A stretch of 64,000 nucleotides of DNA from Henckelia pumila (Eukaryota; Streptophyta; Magnoliopsida; Lamiales; Gesneriaceae), in NCBI RefSeq assembly GCF_033568475.1, contig NC_133123.1, forward strand, positions 23,732,622 to 23,796,621, written 5' to 3'. Position 1 is the first letter of the stretch. Every line of letters begins with the position of its first letter. The notes under the pieces were generated by a model. It was not told the DNA's origin. It searched no databases and worked only from the letters and a program-made list of their open reading frames with translations. This document shows, one piece after another, positions 1 through 11,054 of the stretch. The position numbers and the translations under genes were made by a program.

Positions 1-691
1 AAAAGACAACATGCACCAACATTTCCAAGATCTTGCAAAAAATGTTCGCTTTCCAAATCAAAATGAGCGAACTAAAAGCCCTCAATCAAAGTGAATCGTC
101 ATTTGAGATGAAAGTATTCTTAAAATTTTATCACAATGTTTTATTCTACTTGAAATTCAAAAAATTGCTGAATAAATTTTTTTAGTTAGCATGCTCAAGG
201 TGAAACAATGTTTGAGAAAGATTGTGAAATCGCATAGTCCGACGAGAAAGCTTGGTTAGTCTTTAAGGATCAACCGAAATGGAAGATGTAGTCATTTGAA
301 AAATATGAAGGCAATGAGGCAAGTGCGACCAAGAAGCTGAAGAACATTGATGTCAATTCATCTCAATCTCTTTTCTCCACGCCCACTGATACGGCTACAA
401 CCAATGAAGAAAATGACGTGCAAGAAGTGGACAAAACCATTAGACCAATGTGAAGAAATACCTTCAAAGCGAGCATAAAAGGATCTGGCTCAAAAAATTC
501 ACCTATGACGGATTTGTATGCAAAACTACGTGATGATTAGACAAGATTTTATGAAATTGAGGATACAAAGATTGCTATGACAAGAGAGCATTGTGAAAAG
601 GTTGAGGAACAGATGTCCAAGAAGTACGAAATAGAGATGAGCAAGCATGAATTGAAAGAGAGGAAACAAAAAATGAAAGAGATGGAGCTGG

Positions 692-2577
692 TGTGAGACC
701 TCGGTTCTAAATATCTAAACAAGGATTAAACTATCAAACAACAACCAGCCAAGGCATGAAGCCGAGAAAAAGTTTTTTTTTTTTTAAACGAGACAACCGA
801 GCGCCCGCGCGCTCCGAGCGCGCGCCCGCGCCGGTGTCTCGCAAGAACTCTGTGCGCCCGCGCCGTCCTCTCGCTCCGGAAAGCCAAAACACCGAAACGA
901 AACCAAACCTAAACACATGTATTTAAAATATCCGACAAGCCAATAACAATACATGAAGAGTCTAGAATGAAATACAATCGATTCGGTAGTACATGCATCG
1001 ATTCTCACTTACAAAACAAAAAAACAAGAAGTTCGAATACATATTCGACTTCTAAAACACCAAGGCCTCACTCTATAAACTCGACCACCTAGCCATGCGA
1101 TCTCTGACTCGGTCCTGCCCTACCTGTCGCCAAGCACACATACAAAGACAAGACAACAGCCGAATAATCCGATGAGAATAATATTCCCAGTAAAAGAGAC
1201 TAGCATGCAATATCAAATAAGCATCTCAAAATGAAATACATCCATTTCCAGATATTCAAATATCAACCATGCAATTCCAAGAGAAATCAAAATGAAATGC
1301 ATGTCTTAAAATCCGGGATTATCAAGTCTGGATAATCAAAAGAGTTGCTGCTTTTGCTTTTGGGATCCCGAGGACGAGATCACGTAAACAACTCACCGAC
1401 TCTCCCGATCGAGGTAGTGCTACGTATCTCCATCCTCTAGACTTTGGTGCGACTATAAGGAGTAAACTAGCACTAGGCGAACCTCTACGCCTAGGCCACT
1501 CGCTTTAAAGCCCCCAAAACGTCTAACATAAAAGGGTCGTCCTGCCCGCTAAATTTAAGGATTTTGGCTCAAGATGAATGCAATGCAAATCATAATTCAT
1601 TCAAGTAATTCAATTAACATGCAAGTATGTGATTTCTTCGGAACACTAGAATCAAGTCGGATTCGAGTCACTCGTTTCATTCCAGTCTAAGTCATCTTAT
1701 ACCTTTTTTAAACGTCGATGCTCCAAACCTGGAAACAACAACGATTCCTCAATCAAGATTCAATCTAACATCCTATCGATAATAAGAAAGTCGATACTAT
1801 ACCGGCTACAATCTTCAAAGCGATTCAACTCCTGCAATCTTACAACTCAATGGCCTTAGAAAAAATCTGTACGGAGGCAAGAGAAGATCAACAACGACGA
1901 TCAAACTCAATATTCAAATATCATCAACTCAAAACGGTTCAAAAATCTCAATTTCAAACCGGCGGCATAACGACTATATTCTAATCAAACTGAAATCGTA
2001 GACAGCATAATATCAATCCAATAAACTCAAATCAACCAACATTCAACCATAACAATCCGATTCCGACAAATCACAAAAACTCAAACTTTCGAATAATCTT
2101 CCAAAAATCATAACAATTCAGAACGACGCTTCATTTCGAAACCGACAGAGAATAAACGATCAAAACTCTGTCAGGAACAACATACTCGAAACTTAATCGA
2201 TTCTAACAACATCCAAAAAATATAATGTATCTGATCGTAGAAAAACTTACGATAGAACGAAGCTCTCGCAGCCGTGATCGCTGATCTGCCTGCAAAAATA
2301 ATTTCTAACGGACGGATCAAGCTCAGACTGAAATCCCAAAACTTGAAGTCACGTTTCTCTCTTCAACAATGGTGGAAACGAGGTGGAGGAGGAGGGTGGA
2401 GTGAATAGAATAGTCAAAGGAGTTATAAATATCTAAGAAATCTCAAATTTGCATTTTAGTCCCTAAAAAATCCGAAATTTGCAAAAAAGGCCCTGATCAA
2501 AATCAAATCGGCTCTTGAACTCTGTAATCTCCGATTATCTCAAATAAAATCAATTAAGATAAAATCGGGGCGTTACA
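692..2577. mobile_element. Solo LTR, probably Ty3/Gypsy type, with 5-bp target duplication
   Basis: The segment begins TGTGAGACC and ends GGGGCGTTACA (TG...CA), the usual ends of plant Gypsy LTRs. It is flanked on both sides by GCTGG (687-691 and 2578-2582). Removing it and one copy of GCTGG rejoins the flanking ORF1 pseudogene in its proper order. No internal retroelement domains are present, so it is a solo LTR left by LTR-LTR recombination. The lineage is an inference from the ends; the boundaries are seen directly. Confidence 0.75.
786..890. other. GC-rich tract inside the solo LTR
   Basis: About 100 bases consist largely of C and G with repeated CGCCCGCGC-like blocks, in a region otherwise AT-rich. 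It gives overlapping short open frames on the minus strand that match nothing known. It is a property of the LTR, not a gene. Confidence 0.5.
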
Positions 2578-2705
2578 GCTGGAGAGGGAGCAATAAAATC
2601 AAATCATGAAGAAATATATTAACGATCCAAACATGAATGATGTGCAACGTAAATATTTTACAAAGATGCAACAAGCAATTCTTCGTAAAAAGATGTGGCC
2701 AATAA

Positions 2706-4834
2706 TTTATTTTGTTGTTGGTAATTTATTTTGTTTATTTGTAAGTTTTTAAATTTCTTAATTTCGTGTATTTCTTAATTTTCTATAATATTTAAATTTT
2801 ATTCATGTGTAATTTTATTTTTTTTTAATTATGAAAATTTATTTTGTATTTAAATAAAAAATATATTTAATGAAATAAAAAAAAATTTAATGTTTCAATA
2901 TCATCTCTAGAATATCTTATCACCCTCACAGAACCATGAGATAAAATTATCATAGCTGACATCAACATATAATGAAGTTACCAACATCATTGCATGCCAA
3001 CATCTTCTCGTTATTGCACATGCTCTTAAAACATACATTTGTTATCCTTGATTTTTGAAGCTTCCTAGAGCAACCAAAATAGGTCAAAAACTTGTATTAT
3101 AGTTAACCTTGATTTTTTTTTTCTTTTAAGATGCACTACACGCTTTTTTTTTTTTTTTTTTTTAAAAGGCACAATCATACTTCGGTACTTGTTAAAAAAC
3201 AAACAATTTTTTTTTTAAAAAAAGAAAATAGTCAGCCCCAAAACGGTGCCGTTTTAGGATAAAAACACCAAAAAAGTAGAGGATCCGGGCCTGAAAAATT
3301 ATGATTTTTATGTCAAAAATATTATTTTTCGTTTTAAATATAGTTTAATTCTATATCTGTGTGACCATATCTTCCGAAACATATTAAAAATCAAACTATT
3401 ATACTTGAACGACGTTGCTTCGACTTATATGGCATGTTTAGTCGGATATAGATCTCATATATTGGATTATTATTATTGTAATATAATATAATATAATATA
3501 ATATAATGCTCATTAATTTTTTAAAGTATTATTACAATCTGGAATAAGAATACAACGAAATAAAGAAACTACTTGCACCACCGACGAGATTTAAACATGG
3601 ATTCAAAACGTGTTTATCTCGAGCAAAGAAGTTACAAATAAACTACTAAATCTTTCTAAATAAATTAGGAAATCTACCTGCAGGCATGTTAAAATTTAGA
3701 TTATTACAAAGTGATTGATGATAATTTACAAATTTTAACAAATAATTTTTAAACATTTCAACGAAAATAAATTATAGTTAATCTTATTAATTCAACATGT
3801 CTTAACTCATGTTAAAGTGTACACTGCACATGTGTGCAGGGGTGAAGGTACCCCAAAAGCTGGGATGGGCTCCAATCTTGGGTTTATTTTAATTATTATT
3901 ATTTATAGTCTATATGTAATCTTGTTCAAATTAAATTTTAATTAGCCCAATACTTGATCCAACTTATTTTCTAATATTTGTGAAGCTTGTTTGGTTTGCT
4001 TTAAAAAAACAAAAAAAATCAAAGAAGGAGAGAACAACTCTTATTCAAGTCATTTTTTTAATTCATGTTTCTTATCATTTGCTCTAAAATTTCAGTTTTT
4101 ATCAAGACTTTTATATTTTATAAAATTAGACTTTGTTTTTTTAACTCCTTGATTTTATTAATGTGTGCAATAATTGGTTTCTTGTAAATAATTGTGAAGT
4201 TGATTGTTTGAAATAATTTAAATCATTTAGTTTCTATGATTTTCTATGCCATTTTTTATCTTCTTAATTTAAAATTAGAAATGATTTTTATTTCAAGTGG
4301 TTTATTTTTAGGATTTATAAATTTTGTTGATTTTATTTAGAAAATGAAAATGGAAATTTTTGCAATTAAATTTCTTCATTTTTTGATCATAAATGAGATA
4401 TTTTTAATTTGAGTGGTTCACGTTTAAATTTTTCATGATATACTATATTACTTGAAATATCATATTTTTTATTTCGAGTATATTGTAAAAATATCAATTG
4501 AAGATGAAGATTTACTATATTACTAGTGTATTTGCATACATCTGTTGTGTGTGACGAAAAAATTGATTTTTATTTTTATTAAAATTAATTTAAAAAAATC
4601 AAATAAATTTATAGGAAAAAATAATTATTTCTCAATTTTTTTCAAATAATTTGAAATTTCAAATTAAGGTGTCATAACAAGAGACCATGTTAGTTTCTTT
4701 AAGATTTTCTTATTTAATAAATAGATATAGATATTGTGAAACTTAATTTTTTTAAAACCACCAAAAAAATTTTGGAGTCAGCTCATTTGAAACATCGATT
4801 ACATCTTTAATAGTTTATATTTTTTTGTGTCACT
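2706..4834. other. AT-rich intergenic DNA
   Basis: No coding region or recognisable element was seen. A pentanucleotide microsatellite of TAATA type lies at about 3478-3507. Long homopolymer A and T runs occur near 3140-3165 and 3210-3225. Confidence 0.5.
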
Positions 4835-4843
4835 ATATATTAT

Positions 4844-5046
4844 GTGCAAATTGCTCAAAAATCTCTAATGCAAATATATTTTGCTCTGCACTCCCTAGCC
4901 ATTTTTTTGTACCACAATTTTTGTTAATTTGTATCACATCTTCTATAGTTTTGTACCACATCTTGTATTGTTTTGTACCACATTTTATGACTAGAGACCC
5001 CAAAGCAAAATATGTTTGCATTTGGGGATTTTTGAGCAAATTGCCC
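4844..5046. mobile_element. Mutator-type MITE, 203 bp
   Basis: The left end GTGCAAATTGCTCAAAAATC pairs with the right end, which reads GGGCAATTTGCTCAAAAATC on the other strand. The inverted ends are about 45 bp long. A perfect 9-bp duplication ATATATTAT flanks the element (4835-4843 and 5047-5055), as expected for Mutator-like transposition. The interior holds about three imperfect copies of a TGTACCACAT-type unit. Short ORFs on both strands are by-products of this structure. Confidence 0.75.
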
Positions 5047-5179
5047 ATATATTATTTGTAGTTATCATTAATGTGTTGCAAGTGTTCGTTAATTATAAAC
5101 TAGTATTTTATTATATTTTAAATTTTAAATATTTAATATATTTATTTATTTATTTATCGAATTGATCATCCCAAGACAA

Positions 5180-5695
5180 TGGCGGAGCCAGGATTTCAGC
5201 TTCACCCGGGCTAAATTTTTTAGCGAAAAATCCAAAAATCATGTAAGCTGAAAACACCGATTTTTGTAGAAAAAATAATGAAATTTTTTATTAAAAAAAC
5301 AAAAAAAATCGCATCAAAATTAGTTACAAAAAGATTAAATATTTCTCAGCGTATGTACAAATTTTCATAATATTGTTTGGTCGATATATACTTTATAAAA
5401 TTGGGAGCATTATAATTTTAGAGAACTTTATAAGATGGAGAGTGAAGAATATGACACTAACAAAATAGTAGATTTGAAAAAAACCCATTTTTTTTTTTTT
5501 TGGACTAGTTTTGAAAACTAAAAAGTGGGCCACTTCATTTTTTTAATTGGGCTATCCGGACTAATATAACATTAGCCCCAAAAATAACACTTAAAATTCA
5601 TTTTTAAAATTTTTGGGCCATATAAAAAATTGTAAAAAATTTTTGGGTCACCCGGGTTGTCCCAAGGTGAATTTTTTTTTTTTTTGGCTACGCTC
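5180..5695. mobile_element. Degenerate inverted-repeat element (GGCGGAGCCA type)
   Basis: The left side has GGCGGAGCCAGG followed by CACCCGGGCT. The right side has, on the other strand, GGCAGGAGCGTAGCC followed by AACCCGGGTG. These look like decayed inverted ends. No clear target duplication was found and there is no coding capacity. Similar GGAGCCA fragments occur at about 32472 and 43769. Confidence 0.35.
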
Positions 5696-5696
5696 C

Positions 5697-5770
5697 TGCC
5701 TATGCGTATCGCGGAAGAATCGATTCTATCCTTTGCCTATGCGTATCGCGGAAGAATCGATTCTATCCTT
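5697..5770. repeat. 37-bp tandem duplication, two copies
   Basis: A 37-bp unit starting TGCCTATGCGTATCGCGG occurs twice in direct, perfect tandem (5697-5733 and 5734-5770), directly next to the right edge of the degenerate element. Confidence 0.85.
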
Positions 5771-6866
5771 TGAATAGCTACCCAACCCAAATACATGGTA
5801 TCACGGCGATACAAGTGATTTCTGGGCCCTTGATTCTATCATCATCAGGGGCGGATTTACTGTAAAACCGGCACCCCCCCTCCCTCCTCCCCCAAAAATT
5901 TTTTTTTAAAAAAATAGTACTATATATGATATATATTTTGTATTTAATATATATAATATATGGCCCCTACAAACATATCATCCACGTCTAGACTAATGGC
6001 TAAACTCTTTCACACAACAGCGCAAGACCCATGTTCGAGTCTTTCCTTTCACACTTGCATTTTTTTTTCTTCTTTTCCTTTTTTCCAAATGATATTATTG
6101 GGCCATTACAAAAGTCACTTGCGTTTTTTTTTCTTTTTTCTTTTTTCCAAATGATATTATTTGGCCTTTACAAAAGGCCTAAATTAAAACCTGATATAAT
6201 AAATTTAGAACCTAAAATTAAATTTTTTAAAACAAAAGTTATTAGATCGGCTCTGGAGTTTGCACTGAAAATTGATGAAATAAAAATTGGGAGAGAAGCT
6301 TGCTGTCTTTTCTTGGTTCAAATTCATATCACAAATTGGGAGTTTACACGGTAAGAAAAATTAATCAATAATCAAATGTCTTGATTTAATTTACTGAAAT
6401 TTGATTGAATTGTTTTAGGTTTTTTTTAAAAAAAAAAAATTATGTATTTTTCTCTCCTCTTTTTAGCTTTCAAAGGTGAGTACTACTATAGAAATTTATG
6501 ACTTTTTCTTGGAGTTGATTTTCATATAAAAGTGTGGAGAATAATATTATAATTTGTTGGAGTTGTGATATAAAAACAAAAATAAATGTGGGACAAGTAC
6601 TTTGTGTTTTTTTTATGTATACATACATGACTTTAGTTAACCCTCACTTGGACTAATTAATTAATAAACCTTAAACGCACATGAAACTATAGAAAATTAA
6701 CAAATAAATTGGTAATACAGAGTGTTTTGTTTAATTTGATTTCTTTTTTCTTTTCTTTTTTTTAGATGGGTTTTGTGTTTGTTTTTTTAAAAATAAAATT
6801 TTTGACATTTAATTTGCATATATGGTAAGTTTTGCCTTTACTAAGTGGAGTTGTGGATTTATGCTT

Positions 6867-7701
6867 TAAAAAAAATGGTGTACGTGGTTGTTATGTAAAA
6901 TAAGGCAGTGTTGTCGTTTGTGTTGTAACACCACAGATAACACAGTGCGGTAGAAATTTAAAGCGTAAATAAAAACACAAGTAAATAATTTTGCACGAGT
7001 ATAAAACTCGTGCGGGTGCCTTAGGGCTAAATATCACTAGTAAACGTAAGAATAGTCTTACAAAGTAATCCTAGTGATTTTACGAAAAGTCATTAAATCC
7101 TAAATTTCTCAACGAGTTGAGAAATCAAACTTGCATCCTAAAATACAATAAGAGTATAAAAGAAATTGGATGCAACTCTCGTAGCCTAAATTGAAGAGAC
7201 AGAAAATATCTTCAACAACACAGTTTCCACAGTATTGTCTCTGATGTCTTCAACACGAACGGCGACACGGGGACATGCAACAACGATGGTTGCAAACTTT
7301 GCTTCAAAATTCTTCAAGATCTTCCTTGAATTCTTCAGAGTATGCGCAGAGATTTTTCGTCTGAAGCTCTCACTTTTCTTGTGCGTGAAAATCTCCTTTT
7401 ATAGATAAGCATCCAAATCTTGAAGATTGCCTTAGATAGAGTCCTACATAAATAAGAAAACTAGTTTTAGTAGGAAATAAACTCTATCAAATCTTGTAAA
7501 TCAAATCTTGATAATATCGAATTATATTATGTCAAATAATCACCTTATCAACATCTAATTTAAAATTTGGCAAATATATCATTAACATATTCGAAAGTAT
7601 ATACTCAATATTTACCAAATATCCTATCTTGTCTAGAAAGCAAAATCTTATAATTTTCAATTAATTAGGGCCGAAATATTCAAGGAATAAAATTCCTTTC
7701 A
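6867..7701 (-). repeat. Left LTR (3' LTR) of the Sirevirus-like element
   Basis: 835 bp, nearly identical to 16139-16969. The right copy ends in the short inverted repeat TGAAAG/CTTTCA; in this copy the left end reads TAAAAA, differing from the right copy by G-to-A and C-to-T changes. A minus-strand TATA-like CTATAAAAGGAG lies at about 7394-7405. It carries one copy of the nested GTGTTG/CAACAC dyad (6906-6947) and a partial one near 7213-7260. Confidence 0.85.
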
Positions 7702-7715
7702 ATCTCCCCATTTTT
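7702..7715 (-). promoter_or_regulatory. Polypurine tract of the Sirevirus-like element
   Basis: On the minus strand AAAAATGGGGAGAT stands directly before the 3' LTR start, as expected for the plus-strand primer of reverse transcription. Confidence 0.7.
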
Positions 7716-8021
7716 GCTTTCTGGACAACACATTGCACAAGTGTGAGATAATCATAAACTCCCCCTGAGTTTAAAAATCTTCTCCCCCTAAATTTTAAAG
7801 TCTCCCCCTGAAGTGTTGTCCTTCGTGTCGTAACACGGTGGATAACATGGACAATAACCCATGGGATTCTTTAATTCATATAACAGAGCATAAGTGGGGT
7901 AGAAGATGTTAGTCTAGTTAACATATATGAGCAATTAAGGCACGTAACTAGAACGAACAAAAACAGTTATATTAAAATCAGAATGAAGCAAATAAAGAAA
8001 AGATGAGAGAAGAAGCAAAAT

Positions 8022-10026
8022 CTAAATTTGATCACTATCAGAGTTATCTTGATCAGAGGCTTCATTCTCATCATCCTTAGTCCCAGATGGACCAGCTTCA
8101 TCTTCATCTTGTGCACTATCTCCCCCTGTTTGGCAAGAAATGTCAAGTTGTCGCCGACAATCAGCCAAGATCGTGCTATAGAAGGCAATGTCTTCCTGAG
8201 CTTGAGCAATCTTTTCCTCGGCACGAGTCATCAGCAGCTGAATGGTGGCAGTTGTGAATTCCAGGGTAGTAGGAGTAGGCACTGTTTCTTCAGTGTTGTC
8301 ACCTGTGTTGGCAACACCGGGTGCAACACCAGTAGCTTCAGCAGCAGGAGTAGGAGTAGGAGTCCAGGGCAAATCCAGAACTCGATTTCCCTTGAGAAGA
8401 CCAGCTGCTAGCTTGAGAATCTCAGGTTGATCAGTGAGATTTTCTGTAATATTGCGGATGAAAGCTTGAGATTCCAAAATGTCGTAGATTAAAGATGGAA
8501 AGGGCAGCTTAGTAGACCTGAGTCCTCCATCAGCAAACTGGAGCACTGTCTTGAATACCATCTTCCCAAAATTTAAAGGACAACCAGTCCCAATGGCATA
8601 CAAAATGACCGCTTGTGGTCTTGTGATAACTGTGGAGTTGGAAGAAGGAGTCAAATTCCTCACTGTTATCTTATGTAGTACCGAATAGAACGAGGTGAGC
8701 TTTGCTGCAGAAAAATGGTCAGAGAATTGTTTGACCATACCACCAGTGAGCACATTGATCACTTCATTGATCTCTGGAGGATTTCCTTCATCAACATCTA
8801 GGGTGGAATAGTGAGCATTGATCACGGCCGAAGAGAACTCGAACAGCCGACCCCATAGATACACCAATCCATACTTTGCAGACTCTGGATCTTCAATGCT
8901 CGCGGTCAAGTTTGCATAGAATTCCAGAATCACCCTCTTACAGTAGGGTATCACGGCAACAACAGTAGAATGTAGTTGTCAAAGCTTCAAAAAGTCAATT
9001 AGATTGTACTTATGGTAGGAGCGTACATCTATATTTCTTTCATCCAGAAGACCTCTATGAGCGAGAAGAGGCCAAGTAGCAGCAGCATCACCAGAGTAAA
9101 AAATGAGAGAATGGGCAGCATCCATGTCCTAATCCTCATCAACAGTGTTGTTCGTGGTGTTGACGACACCAACAGCAACACTGGCAGCAGCAGCAGAAAC
9201 ATCCTCTTGGTCCAGAGGGTCTTCATCAGCATCCATGCTGGAAACATCCTCAGAGTCTTCTTCTTCTCCAATATCAGCACTCTTATCAGAAGAGTCAGCA
9301 TCAGAATCGGTAGAGGAGGAAGAGGAGGAAGAGGAGGAAGAGGGAGAATCTTGATGTGCTTTGCCTTGTGCAAACTCCTCCATCATCTCAGCATCAGGCT
9401 CATCATCGGAGATATGAGCAGAGGGAGGAACAGAAGAGGAAGCCTTTCCTTGCTTGAGGCTTTCCAAAATTTGTGCCAGAGTGACATCTTCATCCGAATC
9501 AGCATTTGCTTGAGGAGCAGTAGCTGCAGAAGTGTCCTTAGGAGGAACACCATCAGATGGACTCGAATCACTGCTGTCAGAAGCAGATTCAACAATCGGA
9601 GCGGAGGCAGAGGCAGCAGCAGAGCCAGAAGGTTTCTTCCTCGCCACAAATTCATAATCGGCATCCTCCGAAATCATCACCAGAGCTGCGATCCTCTTCG
9701 GTCATGGAGATACGAGGACCCTTGTAGAATCTCTTGGATTGAGTAAAATCAGGGTTGTAGCCTGCTTGCCTTTTTGATCGGCAAGCCATTGGTGCAGCAA
9801 GATTCACCCTATTCAAAACGGAGAAATCAGGAAGATTCTCCACATCAATTGCATTCCCTAGTTCTCCAGGCATGAGAACAGCGAGAGGAACATGTTCCAT
9901 AGGTACTGGAACTATCGGCAAAGAAGGAGTGGAAGATGGGTTTTCTGGTGTTGTAACACCGGTAGCAACATCAGGCTCTTTGTGGCCCATCTCACTTGGA
10001 ATATCCTGTGGATCAAATCCTGCCAT
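8022..10026 (-). pseudogene. Third ORF of the Sirevirus-like element (envelope-position, putative plant transposon protein domain)
   Basis: Downstream of RNase H in element orientation. It starts at MAGFDPQD (ATG 10026). A first part rich in Pro and acidic residues runs to about 9660, then a one-base shift. Next is an acidic, Ser-rich part with a ten-serine run, to 9129, then another shift. A folded domain follows with LDERNIDVRSYHKYNLIDFL, a stop near 8980, PYCKRVILEFYANLT and LPFPSLIYDIL, then a helical, acidic tail ending at 8022. The RSY...FYANL and LPFPSLI motifs are those of the domain called 'putative plant transposon protein', found in envelope-position ORFs of some plant retroelements. 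I see no convincing signal peptide or membrane helix. Function unknown. Confidence 0.6.
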
Positions 10027-11054
10027 TGAACGAAAATTTAAGAGTGAGAGAAGAGTAGGGTTTGCAGAGAAAAACAATCAGGAATCAAGAATTGTGAGAA
10101 TATGATAATGCCCGATAATTATTAAAAATCATATATATAGAACCCTTATCTCAAACGGTAACAAAATCCTAACAAACCCATAATTACCTGATCCCTGATC
10201 TCCCTCCAGTTACAACGGTAACTTTCCTGATGGCCAAAAATTAAAAACTAAATTAAAGAGATAAAATCCCATAAATAAGGCAATAATCTGAGATAACTAT
10301 TTCAGCCCAAATCTTCCAGAATTAACTCCACATCGGCTTAAATCCACTGAAACAAAAATCAATCACAAAAATTCAATTTTTAGTAAATAGGGTAAATCAT
10401 CAAAATTCGTTTATGTAGAACCTTACCCAAAAACAGGACCTTATGAGCAAAAATGCATATGCATGACCTATTTTATGCCTAAACAGAGTGTCACATAAAA
10501 TAAAAATGCAATCACAAGCGAAACAATATGTTGACAAGTGTAGTGTTGCCTCTTGTGTTGCCAACATCATCAACAACACCAAAGTTTTTCAAAAGAATTT
10601 GAATTTTGCACACTTGATTACCCTTAACAGACAACATTTCAAAAGTGGTAGCTTTCACACTAATCAAACGGTCTTCATTGGACTCAACTAAGTAGCTATT
10701 TCCATTTTCTTCCGATTTGACAAAGTTTGTTTTTATGACATTGGTCACCAAACTTCATAAAAGATTTTAACACTGAAAGTGCGAGACCACCTTTCACATG
10801 GAACAAGAACATGAAATACACGCACATTCCTCAACTACTCGGTGGTTTGATCAGAGTTCTAAGCCAAAAAAGGTCAGTATGCCAAAAAGATTTTTGCAGA
10901 AAAATTTGGCATCAATTGAATCATTGTAACAGAAATTCAAGCACTACACAAAACAAAATGAGTGCAGAATGCCTAAAATCCTAAAAATGCATGACAAGAA
11001 AAACAACAGTGTTGTTGGTAGTGTGGTAACACCGCAGACAACACATGCAAAGGA
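10027..11054 (-). other. Non-coding spacer between RNase H and third ORF
   Basis: About 1 kb without a plausible reading frame, in a position where Sirevirus-type elements need a splice acceptor or internal promoter for the third ORF. It contains two copies of the nested dyad (10541-10581 and 11007-11046). Confidence 0.5.

Larger units (their letters stand above)
1..2700 (+). pseudogene. PIF/Harbinger accessory ORF1-like (Myb/SANT, NAM-associated C-terminal type) pseudogene, split by an LTR
   Basis: Translating about 240-690 gives a broken protein with AWLVFKDQPKW, then FEKYEG, then a charged helical tail rich in KMKEMEL. This is the usual C-terminal half of the plant proteins annotated as NAM-associated or glutathione-S-transferase-T3-like, which are DNA-binding partners of PIF/Harbinger transposases. 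In-frame stops occur near 289, 451 and 538. The reading continues after the inserted LTR at about 2583-2700 with KYINDPNMNDVQRKYF, the normal end of this family, so the two halves belonged to one gene. The 5' part lies outside the window or is lost. The family assignment rests on remembered motifs. Confidence 0.6.

Noticed and set aside
734-1008. Overlapping minus-strand ORFs of 60 and 74 residues
   Set aside because: They arise from the GC-rich block and poly-T of the solo LTR; no known family and poor composition.
4825-5061. ORFs on both strands over the Mutator MITE
   Set aside because: Explained by the inverted repeats and the TGTACCACAT units.
5960-6354. Phe-rich ORFs in the hAT element
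   Set aside because: Poly-T translations without domain; interior of a non-autonomous element.
9012-9746. Plus-strand ORF of 244 residues over the third ORF
   Set aside because: Antisense shadow of the Ser/acid-rich coding strand.
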